A stretch of 64,000 nt of DNA from Listeria monocytogenes (GTDB lineage Bacteria; Bacillota; Bacilli; Lactobacillales; Listeriaceae). The position numbers were made by a program, and so were the translations under genes. The stretch lies in assembly GCF_900187225.1 (NCBI RefSeq), contig NZ_LT906436.1, positions 1,426,001-1,490,000 on the forward strand, read 5' to 3'. Every line of letters starts with the position of its first letter. The first letter of the stretch is position 1. Positions 41,030 through 50,349 of the stretch are shown here, one piece after another. The notes under the pieces were generated by a model that saw only the letters and a list, made by a program, of their open reading frames with translations, had not been told where the DNA came from and ran no database searches.

Positions 41030-41070
41030 CCGAAAACACTCGATTTCAGACTAAAGTAGGATTGTTTGGT
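41006..41070. repeat. 22-bp inverted repeat over the hrcA promoter
   Basis: Arms 41006-41027 and 41049-41070 match at 19 of 22 positions, with a 21-base loop; the differences are transitions that keep G-U pairing on one strand. One arm covers the spacer and part of the -35 of hrcA. It lies just past the hemW stop and may act as a terminator, although the downstream U-content is modest. Confidence 0.6.
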
Positions 41071-41094
41071 CAAAATAGGTCAAATAGTGCGGTT

Positions 41095-42252
41095 TTAGAG
41101 GAATTCTTGGAATACATTATTTCCCAAAAATCTTCCACTTCTTGTAAGCGCCACATTTTCTTCGTTATTTTCGAGCCAGCCTTTTGCGGTTGTTTTTTGA
41201 ATTGCATTCGCAAATGTTGCATCTAAATCTTGGCCGAATTTTTGTTTGAAATGTTTTTTATCCACGCCGTCCACTTTTCTAAGTCCTAAAAACATTTCTT
41301 CTTCCATTTTTTCTTTTAATGTAAGTTCTTTTTGTTGAAATGTTGGGAGTATATTCTCTTGCAAAGGTTCCATGTATTTTTTGATTGGGCCGAAATTGCT
41401 ATAGCGTGTATTGCCTACATAGCCATGTGCTCCGGCGCCAAATCCGTAGTAATGTTCATTGCTCCAATAAGTGATATTGTGTTTACTCTGAAATCCTTCT
41501 TTAGCAAAATTACTAATCTCATATTGTTTACGACCGTGCTTTTCCATTTCGTTGAGAAGTAAATCGTACATATTTGCCTCAGCATCCTGACCAGGAAGGA
41601 AAAGTTTTCCCTTTTGCATAAGGTTGTAAAAAATCGTTTTTGGTTCGATGATCAGTGAATACGCAGAGTAATGCGGTAAATCAAGGTCAAGCGCTTGTTT
41701 TAATGTATCTTGGAAATCGGCTTCTGTTTGTCCTGGCAAGCTAAAAATTAAATCAATGCTTACATTTTCAAATCCGATTTTGCGCATATTTTCGACGGAT
41801 TGATAAACATCTTTTACAGTATGAATGCGACCAATTTTTTTGAGAAGTTCATTGTTGAAGCTTTGAACACCCATGCTAATACGATTAACTCCGTGATCTT
41901 GCATTGCTTGTAGTTTAGATAGCGAAAGATCTCCTGGGTTGGCTTCAAACGAAAATTCGATATCTTTTTTGAGCGGCAGAGTGTTATGAATGGCGGTGCA
42001 GAGTCTCGCAATTTGCGCTTCGTTTAAGGTTGTAGGTGTGCCTCCACCGACAAATACCGTGTCGACTGGTGCTATTGGTCCTTTTGCGACTGTTAATTCC
42101 ATTTCTTTAATCAGTAAATCTACGTATTCGTCGACCGGTTGTCCTTCTAAGAATACTTTATTAAAATCGCAGTAAAAGCAAATATGTTCGCAAAACGGAA
42201 TATGGATATATACCGCGGAACTTTCATTACTCGATAGGTTTGTATTTATCAT
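41095..42252 (-). CDS. hemW: Radical SAM heme chaperone HemW-type protein
   Basis: Radical SAM protein, often labelled coproporphyrinogen III oxidase HemN, but the family at this locus is more likely a heme chaperone. The 385-aa protein has C-x3-C-x2-C (CEHICFYC) followed by DF, FVGGGTPT, SMGVQSF and DLIFSLPGQT. I chose the ATG at 42252, after AAGGAAT; an ATG at 42294 has no ribosome site. The HemW/HemN decision rests on the CxxxCxxCxF pattern and synteny with hrcA and lepA. Confidence 0.85.
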   Translation of the reverse strand: MINTNLSSNESSAVYIHIPFCEHICFYCDFNKVFLEGQPVDEYVDLLIKEMELTVAKGPIAPVDTVFVGGGTPTTLNEAQIARLCTAIHNTLPLKKDIEFSFEANPGDLSLSKLQAMQDHGVNRISMGVQSFNNELLKKIGRIHTVKDVYQSVENMRKIGFENVSIDLIFSLPGQTEADFQDTLKQALDLDLPHYSAYSLIIEPKTIFYNLMQKGKLFLPGQDAEANMYDLLLNEMEKHGRKQYEISNFAKEGFQSKHNITYWSNEHYYGFGAGAHGYVGNTRYSNFGPIKKYMEPLQENILPTFQQKELTLKEKMEEEMFLGLRKVDGVDKKHFKQKFGQDLDATFANAIQKTTAKGWLENNEENVALTRSGRFLGNNVFQEFL

Positions 42253-42340
42253 TTTTATCAATTCCTTGCACTTAAAATTTGCTTCGTTATCCATTAGTCA
42301 GTTTAACATATTTTTCAGTGCTTTTGTGCAGGATTCGCTT

Positions 42341-43369
42341 TTAATCTAATAAACCATACTTTGCCAAACTATCCACTGCAGCAAGAACGGCCTCTTCTTT
42401 TGTCGAAATCGGCTTCCATCCTAAAACATCTCTCGCTTTTGAATTGCTTATTTGGCGATTCATATTAATCATCAACTCTCCTTCTTTGGCGTGCTTACTA
42501 AATAAAGCTGCTGCTCTTATAGCTGCATTTGGTAATGTTTTCTTCGGCATTTTATCCACTAGCTCAGGACGTTCTCGTTGAAGCAAATGCGCAATATCTG
42601 CCATACTAATTTCTCCGTCAGCTGATGCAATAAAACGTTCTCCGTTTGCTTCTGGGGTAATCATTGCGCGAATATGTAAATCGGCAACATCCCTAGCATC
42701 TACTACGTTTAACGGGATGTTTATGACGCGTTTCATAGAACCGTTTAACAGATTTTTTAATAAGTCAAAGCTTCCGGAGACGTGATTGCTTTGTGATGGA
42801 CCAAAAATGGCAACCGGATTGATGGTAGCAAACTCTAATTCCGTTTCATTTTCCATGAATTTCCAAGCTTCTTTTTCTGCGATTAGTTTGGATTTTTCAT
42901 ATGCAGACAAACCCTTAGTAAATTCGTCTGTCCAGTACTGTTCTGTTGTAATGCTATTTTTGTTCGCGTTGCTAAAACCAACTGCACCAAAATTAGAAGT
43001 CATAACAACTCGTTTCACTTTTGCCTTTTTCGCTGCTTTCAAAATTCTTGTAATACCTTCGATTGCTGGGCTTATTAATTCCTCTTCATTTTTAAATTTA
43101 CCGAAAAATACAGGTGATGCAACACTTAACACATATTTACAATCACGCATAGCTTCTTCCCAACCTTCAGCTTTAGATAAATCAAGTTCGACAAAGGAAA
43201 GCTTCGTAAAATTTGCTAATCCATTATTTCGCAATACTTCTATTACTTTTTCTTTACTTTTTAAAGAGCGTACTGTTGTTTTGACATCGTATCCTTGTTG
43301 CAATAATTGAAAGATAATATGCATTCCTAAAAATCCAGTCCCACCTGTTACCAATACGTTGTTTTTCAT
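42341..43369 (-). CDS. NAD(P)-dependent epimerase/dehydratase (extended SDR)
   Basis: Oxidoreductase of the extended short-chain dehydrogenase family; substrate unknown. The 342-aa protein has the dinucleotide motif TGGTGFLG (residues 9-16), the catalytic YEKSK, and INPVAIFGPS, resembling dihydroflavonol-reductase or aldehyde-reductase-like SDRs. The ATG at 43369 follows TTGGAGG. It is transcribed divergently from a MerR-type gene with a shared operator at 43435-43454, suggesting it detoxifies a compound sensed by that regulator. It sits where Bacillus has other genes between lepA and hemW. Confidence 0.85.
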   Translation of the reverse strand: MKNNVLVTGGTGFLGMHIIFQLLQQGYDVKTTVRSLKSKEKVIEVLRNNGLANFTKLSFVELDLSKAEGWEEAMRDCKYVLSVASPVFFGKFKNEEELISPAIEGITRILKAAKKAKVKRVVMTSNFGAVGFSNANKNSITTEQYWTDEFTKGLSAYEKSKLIAEKEAWKFMENETELEFATINPVAIFGPSQSNHVSGSFDLLKNLLNGSMKRVINIPLNVVDARDVADLHIRAMITPEANGERFIASADGEISMADIAHLLQRERPELVDKMPKKTLPNAAIRAAALFSKHAKEGELMINMNRQISNSKARDVLGWKPISTKEEAVLAAVDSLAKYGLLD

Positions 43370-43417
43370 CGTGAATTCCTCCAATAGTAGTTAATTTTGC
43401 TTATTTTCTTTATTAAC

Positions 43418-43448
43418 TTTATACTTACTTTAAACCCTAGAGTATAGT
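43418..43448 (+). promoter_or_regulatory. Promoter of the merR gene
   Basis: TTTATA-N19-TATAGT (-35 at 43418-43423, -10 at 43443-43448). The 19-base spacer is typical of MerR-controlled promoters. Confidence 0.55.
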
Positions 43449-43457
43449 GTAGGGCAA
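43427..43457 (-). promoter_or_regulatory. MerR-type promoter of the SDR gene
   Basis: On the minus strand TTGCCC-N19-TAAAGT (-35 at 43452-43457, -10 at 43427-43432). The operator dyad lies almost entirely within the 19-base spacer, as in promoters activated by MerR proteins through DNA twisting. Confidence 0.6.
43435..43454. promoter_or_regulatory. MerR operator dyad
   Basis: Dyad CCCTA at 43435-43439 and TAGGG at 43450-43454 around a 10-base core. It lies between the divergent SDR and merR genes and overlaps both promoters. Confidence 0.6.
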
Positions 43458-43481
43458 GGAAATTATTTATTGGAGGTTAAA

Positions 43482-43919
43482 ATGACTTATTCTATCAAAG
43501 AAGTGTCCAAAATATTTAATTTGTCGATTTATACATTGCGTTACTATGATAAGCAAGGTTTATTGCCGTTTGTTTCTAAAAACCAATCCGGCTACCGTGA
43601 GTTTACGGAATCAGATTTAAATTTAATTCATACGATTTGTTGTTTGAAAAATACAGGAATGCCATTGAAACAAATCCGCACATATATTGATTGCGTGATG
43701 GAAGGACCTGTTTCTATTGAAGCTCGGAAACAGTTACTCTTGGATCATCGGAAAGTTGTTTTGAAAAATTTAGAGAAATTAACGGAAAATCTAAAAGAAG
43801 TTGATGTAAAAATTGCGAAGTATTCATCTCCTGATGCCGTAGAAGTCATTACTGCTGAGCGGAATTATGTCACTATGGAGAAGAAAAAACATGATTTAAT
43901 TTATCCGTATCATACATAA
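43482..43919 (+). CDS. MerR family transcriptional regulator
   Basis: A 145-aa DNA-binding regulator. The N-terminal winged helix is clear (YSIKEVSKIFNLSIYTLRYYDKQGLLP, then GYREFTESDL), followed by a dimerising coiled coil (about 75-115) and a short C-terminal tail. There is no metal-type cysteine cluster, so an organic effector or aldehyde/thiol stress is more likely than a metal. ATG at 43482 after TTGGAGG. Divergent from the SDR gene it probably controls, and close to YyaN/AdhR-type regulators. Confidence 0.9.
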   Translation: MTYSIKEVSKIFNLSIYTLRYYDKQGLLPFVSKNQSGYREFTESDLNLIHTICCLKNTGMPLKQIRTYIDCVMEGPVSIEARKQLLLDHRKVVLKNLEKLTENLKEVDVKIAKYSSPDAVEVITAERNYVTMEKKKHDLIYPYHT

Positions 43920-43961
43920 AAAGGTTGTGCCGTGAACGTGAGCTCACAGCACAACCTTTTT
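43918..43961. terminator. Bidirectional terminator between merR and lepA
   Basis: A 13-bp stem (43918-43930 with 43949-43961) with an inner GTGA/TCAC pair, plus A- and T-runs outside. It serves the convergent merR and lepA genes. Confidence 0.9.
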
Positions 43962-43962
43962 A

Positions 43963-45789
43963 TTATTTCGATTCATCCATTTTCAAGATTGCCATGAAGG
44001 CTTCTTGTGGAACTTCAACGGAACCGATTTGTTTCATGCGTTTTTTACCTTCTTTTTGTTTCTCTAGGAGTTTTCGTTTACGCGATACGTCCCCACCATA
44101 ACATTTAGCAAGTACGTTTTTACGTAGTGCTTTAATAGTAGAACGTGAAACTATTTTCGTTGCAATTGCTGCTTGAATAGGCACTTCAAATTGTTGTCTT
44201 GGAATAAGTTCTTTTAATTTCTCCACAATGATTTTTCCACGCTCGTAGGCAAAATCACGGTGAACGATAAAGCTAAGTGCATCCACTTTTTCTGCATTTA
44301 AGAGAATATCCATTTTCACCAGTTTGGAAGCTTTATAGCCAATTAATTCATAATCAAAGGATGCATAACCTTTTGTAGATGATTTCAATTGATCGAAAAA
44401 GTCATATACGATTTCGGATAATGGAATTTCGTACACAATACTCACACGGATATCATCTAAATACTCCATCGTAATGAAGTTTCCACGTTTGTTTTGTGCA
44501 AGTTCCATCACTGCACCTACATAATCATTTGGAACCATAACAGTTGCTTTTACATATGGCTCTTCTACGCTTTCAATAACACCAGGTTCCGGCATTTCAG
44601 CAGGATTATCAACCACGATGTTGGAACCATCTGTCAAGTTTACATGATAGATAACACTTGGAGCAGTGGTAATTAAATCAATGTTAAATTCACGTTCGAT
44701 TCGTTCTTGAATGATTTCCATATGTAGTAATCCTAAGAAACCACAACGGAAACCGAAGCCTAATGCTTGAGAAGTTTCTGCTTCAAATTGAAGAGCGGAG
44801 TCATTTAGTTCTAGTTTTTCTAAAGCATCACGAAGATCGTTATATTTAGAGGAGTCAATTGGATATAGACCACAATAAACCATTGGATTTAATTTACGGT
44901 AACCATCCAGCGCTTCTTCAGCGGGGTTATTCGCAAGCGTGATTGTATCACCTACTCGTGTATCTCCAACATTCTTGATTGCAGCTGTTAAGTAACCAAC
45001 GTCACCAACAAGTAATTCGTCACGCGGTGTTGCCTTTGGTGAGAATACGCCCACCTCAGTTACTTCGAATTCTTTGCCATTTGACATCATTTTAATTCGA
45101 TCGCCAGTTTTTACAACACCGTCCATGATACGAATGTTAGCAATAACGCCGCGGTACGCATCAAAAACAGAGTCAAAAATTAGCGCTTTTAACGGTTTGT
45201 TTACATCTCCAGAAGGTTCTGGCACTTTTTCAACAATTTGTTCAAGAATATCTTCAATACCAATACCTGATTTTGCCGAAGCGAGTACAGCGTCGGAAGC
45301 ATCTAAGCCGATAACATCTTCAATCTCTTCACGGACTCTTTCTGGATCGGCCGCTGGTAAATCGATTTTGTTAATGACTGGTAAAATTTCTAAATCGTTG
45401 TCTAGTGCTAAATAAACATTAGCAAGTGTTTGTGCTTCAATTCCTTGTGCAGCATCTACAACAAGGATTGCTCCTTCACAAGCAGCTAAACTTCTTGATA
45501 CTTCATAGGTGAAATCGACATGTCCAGGAGTATCAATCAGATGGAAAATATATGTTTCTCCATCTTTTGCTTTATATTTTAATTGTACAGCATTTAATTT
45601 TATGGTTATCCCGCGTTCACGTTCCAAATCCATCGAATCTAGTAGCTGATTTTTCATTTCACGATGCGTCAAAGCACCCGTTTGTTCTAAAATCCGATCA
45701 GCGAGTGTAGATTTACCATGATCTATGTGCGCGATAATCGAAAAGTTTCTAATTTTCTTTTGTCTTGCATTCATTTCTTCTTTGTTCAT
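43963..45789 (-). CDS. lepA: Elongation factor 4 (LepA)
   Basis: Ribosome-bound GTPase that aids initiation or back-translocation under stress. The 608-aa protein has G1 [16 protein letters not shown]3 DTPGH, G4 NKID, and the LepA-specific C-terminal domain. ATG preceded by GGAGCTGGGG. In B. subtilis gpr and spoIIP lie between rpsT and lepA; here lepA and rpsT are direct divergent neighbours. Confidence 0.97.
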   Translation of the reverse strand: MNKEEMNARQKKIRNFSIIAHIDHGKSTLADRILEQTGALTHREMKNQLLDSMDLERERGITIKLNAVQLKYKAKDGETYIFHLIDTPGHVDFTYEVSRSLAACEGAILVVDAAQGIEAQTLANVYLALDNDLEILPVINKIDLPAADPERVREEIEDVIGLDASDAVLASAKSGIGIEDILEQIVEKVPEPSGDVNKPLKALIFDSVFDAYRGVIANIRIMDGVVKTGDRIKMMSNGKEFEVTEVGVFSPKATPRDELLVGDVGYLTAAIKNVGDTRVGDTITLANNPAEEALDGYRKLNPMVYCGLYPIDSSKYNDLRDALEKLELNDSALQFEAETSQALGFGFRCGFLGLLHMEIIQERIEREFNIDLITTAPSVIYHVNLTDGSNIVVDNPAEMPEPGVIESVEEPYVKATVMVPNDYVGAVMELAQNKRGNFITMEYLDDIRVSIVYEIPLSEIVYDFFDQLKSSTKGYASFDYELIGYKASKLVKMDILLNAEKVDALSFIVHRDFAYERGKIIVEKLKELIPRQQFEVPIQAAIATKIVSRSTIKALRKNVLAKCYGGDVSRKRKLLEKQKEGKKRMKQIGSVEVPQEAFMAILKMDESK

Positions 45790-45844
45790 TTCCCCAGCTC
45801 CTGATTAGAACTCATCGCATAAATCCGATGGCAAGCTATCCTTG

Positions 45845-45873
45845 ATTATATCAGTAGAACGCTTAACATTCAA
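45845..45873 (-). promoter_or_regulatory. Promoter of lepA
   Basis: On the minus strand TTGAAT-N17-TATAAT (-35 at 45868-45873, -10 at 45845-45850), with TGA before the -10 giving an extended element. Confidence 0.75.
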
Positions 45874-45911
45874 TGACTACAGATAAATTTAAAATAAAAT
45901 AGAAAGTATTA

Positions 45912-45940
45912 TTGCAATATGGCTGTGATTTCGGTATAAT
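45912..45940 (+). promoter_or_regulatory. Promoter of rpsT
   Basis: TTGCAA-N17-TATAAT (-35 at 45912-45917, -10 at 45935-45940), about 80 bases before rpsT. Confidence 0.78.
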
Positions 45941-46021
45941 AGCATTTGTTCTGATATAATTTAAAAAGGTATGTTATATGAAATAAATACTACCTCATTA
46001 GTTTGGACGGAGGTGAATGGA

Positions 46022-46276
46022 ATGCCAAATATTAAATCTGCAATTAAACGTGTAAAAACTGCTGAAACTCGCAACAGCCGTAATGCATCTCAACGTTCTG
46101 CAATGCGTACTGCTATCAAGAAATTTGATGAAGCAGCTGCAAACAACGCGGACAACGCGAAAGATCTTTACGTAGAAGCATCGAAAAAATTAGATAGCGC
46201 TGTGAGCAAAGGATTGATTCACAAAAACAATGCTGCTCGCAACAAATCTCGCTTAGCTGCTAAATTAGCTAAATAA
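46022..46276 (+). CDS. rpsT: Ribosomal protein S20
   Basis: Small subunit protein binding 16S rRNA. The 84-aa product is highly basic and helical ([18 protein letters not shown] to [17 protein letters not shown]). The ATG at 46022 follows GGAGGTGA. It is the only plus-strand gene of its neighbourhood, with its own promoter and terminator. Confidence 0.97.
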
Positions 46277-46294
46277 TACCGAGTTCGGTATAAA

Positions 46295-46321
46295 ACATCA
46301 CACCTTGTGTGGTGTTTTTTG
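46295..46321 (+). terminator. Intrinsic terminator of rpsT
   Basis: A 9-bp stem with one G-U pair (46295-46303 with 46307-46315) followed by TTTTT. Confidence 0.8.
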
Positions 46322-46324
46322 TTT

Positions 46325-46363
46325 GTAAAAATAGCTTTGTCTTAAATGACAAAGCTATTTTTT
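46325..46363 (-). terminator. Intrinsic terminator of holA
   Basis: A 14-bp perfect stem (46328-46341 with 46348-46361), six-base loop, A/T runs on both sides. The holA stop codon overlaps its end. Confidence 0.88.
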
Positions 46364-47393
46364 ATACTCTCTTCTGCCGATTATCCTGTAATTCGAATAA
46401 GAACCATTCGAGTTTCTGTTCTTTATCGCCAAAGCCAGTTTTCATTTCCAAGTCTATTTCAGCTAATCGTTTTAAAGCTTGATTTAATTGTAATTCCGTG
46501 AAATTCTTCGCTTGTTTTGATGCTAACTTAACGCGAAATGGATGCACTTTTAATTTAGTTGCGGCTTGTTGCTGGGAATATCCTTGTTGTTCTAATAATT
46601 TTAATTGGTTCAACAATCTGAACTGACTAGAAATTAATGCCAGTATTTTGATAGGCTCTTCCTTTTGTTTTAATAAATCATAATAAATCCGAAGTGCCCC
46701 GCTGATATCCATTGCAATCATCTTATCAAGTAATAAGAAGATATTTTGCTCAAGTGAACGTACAACTAAAGATTCTACATCCTGAATGGTAATTTCTTTT
46801 GTATCAAAACAGTAGAGCATTAATTTTTGCAGTTCATTCATGGCCGTAGTTAACTGACCGCTAGTTAATTCTATCAGTCGAGTAATAGCCTCTTGTGACA
46901 TTTGCATGTTGTTCTCGCTTAATTTTGCTTCAATCCATTTTTTTAACTCATTCTCATTAGGTCGTTTAGCTTCTATAACAGTAGCTGTTTTCTTGAGTAA
47001 CTTAGTAAGCTTTTTACGCTCATCTAACTTTTCTACCCGTGCTACAAAGCATAATACTGAATAATCAACTGGTTCATTGAGATAAGCCTCTAATTTTGCA
47101 GTATCATGTTCCACTTTGTTTTTACTTTTTTCCGTTGTTAAAAAAAGTGGATTATTAGCCATTACTAAACGTTTATCACCGAAAAAAGGCATACTTTCCG
47201 CTTCTTGAACGACCACTTCTATAGGCATTTCTTCTAAATCTAAATTGGCATAGTTAAATTCAACTTCTTCGCCTTCTAAAATATTATCTATTAAAAGTTG
47301 TTTCGTTTCATTAATAATATAATCTTCTGTACCGATGATTAAATACACCGGCGTTATTTTTTTGGAGCGTATCCGTTTCCATTCTGGCAGCAT
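46362..47393 (-). CDS. holA: DNA polymerase III delta subunit
   Basis: Clamp-loader subunit that opens the beta clamp. The 343-aa protein starts with YLIIGTEDYIINE in the first domain and has the three-domain AAA+-like layout without a P-loop, as expected for delta. ATG at 47393. Follows comEC by 67 bases, so it may share the comE transcript, as in B. subtilis. Confidence 0.93.
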   Translation of the reverse strand: MLPEWKRIRSKKITPVYLIIGTEDYIINETKQLLIDNILEGEEVEFNYANLDLEEMPIEVVVQEAESMPFFGDKRLVMANNPLFLTTEKSKNKVEHDTAKLEAYLNEPVDYSVLCFVARVEKLDERKKLTKLLKKTATVIEAKRPNENELKKWIEAKLSENNMQMSQEAITRLIELTSGQLTTAMNELQKLMLYCFDTKEITIQDVESLVVRSLEQNIFLLLDKMIAMDISGALRIYYDLLKQKEEPIKILALISSQFRLLNQLKLLEQQGYSQQQAATKLKVHPFRVKLASKQAKNFTELQLNQALKRLAEIDLEMKTGFGDKEQKLEWFLFELQDNRQKRV

Positions 47394-47411
47394 TCATTTC
47401 GCCTCGCTTCA

Positions 47412-47450
47412 CTCTTATTTCTCTTTCTATGGTAAAACATGAAATAAGAG
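47412..47450. repeat. Inverted repeat between comEC and holA
   Basis: Perfect 10-bp arms (47412-47421 and 47441-47450), 19-base loop, no following U-run. A possible processing or pausing hairpin. Confidence 0.35.
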
Positions 47451-47460
47451 ATAGCAAGTT

Positions 47461-49683
47461 TTATTTCAAAGTCGCTTCAAAGCCTTTTCCAAAAGTATAA
47501 ATTATTTCGCCTTGTACATCTGTTCGTAAAATTGTTACTCCTGCCGTTTCTAGCGTATTGATAGTTTCTTCGTGTGGATGACCAAAGCGATTGTTTAACC
47601 CGCATGAAATAACTGCAAAAGTCGGCTTCACTTTTTGAATAAATTCTTTGGAACTGGAGGTCTTGCTACCATGATGCCCTACTTTCAAAATATCTGCTTT
47701 GATAGGTTGTTCTGATATGCCCATCTCTCCGTTCGCCTCTAAATCACCAGTAAAAAGCCATACTTTATCATCTAACACTGCCTTTAATACAATAGAGTCA
47801 TCATTTCCTCCTTCTCCTGCTTTATCGGGATATAGGCATTCGAAACTGTTTTCGCCAATTTGCCACTTGGCCCCGGCCAAAATAATTGTTTGTTTCACTT
47901 TTGGCATCGCAGCGAGAGCTTCTTTCATGATGGGTTTATTTTCTGCTCCTTTAGCATAAATAAGTTCGTTAATAGTAATGTTTTTCTGTAAATCATCAAG
48001 CCCTTCCATGTGGTCAGCATCACTATGTGTAATAATTACTTTATCTAAGCTATTAATTCCTTTTGACTTTAAAACTGGAGTAAGTGTACTTTCACCAATT
48101 GTAAATGGCTTTCTTTTCTTAGCCCATGCTTCTTTTTCAAATGGTAGTTGGCCCCCAGTATCTATCAAATAATTCCCTTGATTGTATGGCAGTTGGATTA
48201 AAATGCTATCCCCTTGCCCCACATCAATAAAACTAACTTTTCCACTGAAATTAAAACTAGAAAAATAACATAAGAAACAAAAACAAATTAATATACCAAA
48301 AGGAAACTTTTTCTTCTGCCACTGGTTGAAGAAGATGATGATAGTTATAATGATTAACATTAGTATAAGGATGTTTGGCCTTCCTGTTACAATAGTCTGA
48401 TGCGGAATCTTGGCAAAAATGTAGGTTAACTTTTCTACCAATTGTATAAAGAATGTAAGCACTACTTCAGGAAAATGAAATATTTCTGCTGAAAAAAAAG
48501 ACAGTACAAACACAGTTAGGCAACCTGGCAAAATGATAATCGTGAAAATAGGCACATAAATTAAATTAAAGAATATCCCTACCCATGAAAATGAATAAAA
48601 ATGATACATCATGACAACGGACGACATAATGGTTGAAATGAAAGAAATAGAAAGTGACTTAGTAAATGCGTTCTGCTGTTGGGCAAGTATTTGCCTTGAC
48701 GATAAAATAATACCGAACGACACTGTATAAGATAGTTGAAAACCTACTTCTTTCATGACATACGGTTGTAAGAGAAAAAATAGAATAAAGGATAAACAAA
48801 TGGCAGAAAACGAACTCCATTTAGTAGTATATTTTTCTGACAATAATAGTAATGCTGTCATTGTAGCAGCTCGTATGACTGGCGGATTTGCTCCTGTAAG
48901 GATGACGTAAAATGGTAAGAAAACAAGTAGACAAGTGATGGCTCGCTCCCGTGTAATACCGAATTTTAGTAGGAGAAAATATATTGCCCCTATTAATAAA
49001 TTCACGTGAAGTCCAGAGATAGCTAGCAAATGAACAACACCCATTTGTTGATAAACTTCATACATTTCGGGGGAAAAACCGTTTTTTTCTCCACTAATTA
49101 ATGCGAGACAATAAGGAGAAATAGTTGAAGATATTTTTTCGGTTAAATGGGTAATTATTTTCAAACGTATATTTTGAAGCCTCATTAGGAAAGATGGTGA
49201 GAAATGTTCTGAAATAGCAAGATTACTTGCTCGAAGTATATAGTGTACATTCTGGTTCTTTAGATAAGTTTGGTAATTGAATTGGTTTTGATTACGATGG
49301 ATGGAAGGTGTTTCTACATTCGCATAAACAGAAATAAACTGTCCGTAATGGAGCTTTTTTAGTTTTTGTTGTTCCTCTTCCGTTGTAATTTTATAACTCA
49401 ATTGAAATTTTTCTTTTTCGCAGCGTACAAAAGCTTGAAAACTATCACCATCAATTTTTAAATTATCTATAATTTGACAGTTCCCGCTATATTCAGTCGC
49501 TGTAAATGAGGAAGCATTGAATTTTTCTACTACAAATAAAAAGCTATAGGTTAGAAGATAGATGAGGACAAAAAGAAGGATAATTTTGGATTTTTTAATA
49601 AAAGCGATTAAACCGAGCAAACAAATACATATGGGAACGATAGAGCTTGTAAAATTCGCACAAACAATAGCTAAAACAAGCAT
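47461..49683 (-). CDS. comEC: DNA channel protein ComEC/Rec2
   Basis: Polytopic membrane channel for single-stranded DNA import; in L. monocytogenes it is also implicated in phagosomal escape. The 740-aa frame has N-terminal hydrophobic segments, an OB-like soluble region (about 60-170), the competence domain (ISGEKNGFSPEMYEVYQQMGVVHLLAISGLHV and following helices) and a C-terminal metallo-beta-lactamase domain (FIDVGQGDSILIQL, THSDADHMEGL, VGHHGSKTSS). No properly spaced ribosome site precedes the ATG at 49683: GGAGGG is 24 bases upstream, so translation may start up to six codons earlier. Confidence 0.92.
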   Translation of the reverse strand: MLVLAIVCANFTSSIVPICICLLGLIAFIKKSKIILLFVLIYLLTYSFLFVVEKFNASSFTATEYSGNCQIIDNLKIDGDSFQAFVRCEKEKFQLSYKITTEEEQQKLKKLHYGQFISVYANVETPSIHRNQNQFNYQTYLKNQNVHYILRASNLAISEHFSPSFLMRLQNIRLKIITHLTEKISSTISPYCLALISGEKNGFSPEMYEVYQQMGVVHLLAISGLHVNLLIGAIYFLLLKFGITRERAITCLLVFLPFYVILTGANPPVIRAATMTALLLLSEKYTTKWSSFSAICLSFILFFLLQPYVMKEVGFQLSYTVSFGIILSSRQILAQQQNAFTKSLSISFISTIMSSVVMMYHFYSFSWVGIFFNLIYVPIFTIIILPGCLTVFVLSFFSAEIFHFPEVVLTFFIQLVEKLTYIFAKIPHQTIVTGRPNILILMLIIITIIIFFNQWQKKKFPFGILICFCFLCYFSSFNFSGKVSFIDVGQGDSILIQLPYNQGNYLIDTGGQLPFEKEAWAKKRKPFTIGESTLTPVLKSKGINSLDKVIITHSDADHMEGLDDLQKNITINELIYAKGAENKPIMKEALAAMPKVKQTIILAGAKWQIGENSFECLYPDKAGEGGNDDSIVLKAVLDDKVWLFTGDLEANGEMGISEQPIKADILKVGHHGSKTSSSKEFIQKVKPTFAVISCGLNNRFGHPHEETINTLETAGVTILRTDVQGEIIYTFGKGFEATLK

Positions 49684-49717
49684 AGCTAAATATCGCTCGA
49701 TAACGTTCCCTCCTTAT

Positions 49718-50278
49718 TTAGTTTAATTTCTCTGAGATGCTTTGATAAAGTTGTTCTGCTTTTTCTGGGTCGATATTTACTTCCACTGCGGCTTCTTTTA
49801 CTAAAGTATGCATTTTTTCCCCGTTCCAATTGTTTACTTGGAGAACAGATTCATCAAATTCGACTTTTTGTAATTCGACGCCAGCAATGTTAAATAATTC
49901 TAGAGCGTACGGATGATTTTTGTAGTCTTTAGCGAAATACACTTTCTTTATTCCTGCTTGAATAATGGATTTTGTACAAGCAAGACAAGGGAAATGTGTG
50001 ACATATAATTCTGCTTTATCTGTCGTAGCACCAAATTTAGCACATTGTAAAATCGCGTTCATCTCTGCATGTATTGTTCGGATGCAGTGACCGTCTACAA
50101 CATAACAGCCGTGTTCTGCACAATGATCGCCACCAGCGATGGAGCCATTATATCCGCCCGCTATAATACGTTTATCTCGAACTATCGTCGCACCTACCAT
50201 TAGGCGTGTACACGTGCTCCTTGATGATATTAGATGACTTTGCGCCATAAAAAACTGATCCCATGCGATTCTTTGCAC
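49718..50278 (-). CDS. comEB: ComEB, dCMP deaminase family
   Basis: Zinc-dependent deaminase-like protein in the competence operon; in B. subtilis it is dispensable for transformation. The 186-aa protein has a zinc/catalytic HAEMN motif and PCLACTKSI. An HCAEHGCYVVDGHC segment supplies further Cys/His. The start is the GTG at 50278, preceded by GGGAG; an overlapping ATG is out of frame. It is 34 bases upstream of comEC. Confidence 0.92.
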   Translation of the reverse strand: MQRIAWDQFFMAQSHLISSRSTCTRLMVGATIVRDKRIIAGGYNGSIAGGDHCAEHGCYVVDGHCIRTIHAEMNAILQCAKFGATTDKAELYVTHFPCLACTKSIIQAGIKKVYFAKDYKNHPYALELFNIAGVELQKVEFDESVLQVNNWNGEKMHTLVKEAAVEVNIDPEKAEQLYQSISEKLN

Positions 50279-50349
50279 ATTAAAAACTCCCTTATGATTT
50301 GATAAATATTAGTATAGGTGTTTAGCAGGAAGTTCGTCAACCACTTTTA

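Noticed and set aside
42253-42340. Possible terminator between the SDR gene and hemW (GTGC-TTTT-GTGC)
   Set aside because: The two GTGC copies are direct, not inverted, repeats, so no hairpin forms.
42786-43310. A 174-codon open frame antisense to the SDR gene
   Set aside because: It has no ribosome site, its composition mirrors the real gene, and the SDR protein on the other strand is complete and conserved.
46278-46290. Small palindrome TACCGA-GT-TCGGTA after rpsT
   Set aside because: A two-base loop is too small to fold well, and a proper terminator follows immediately.
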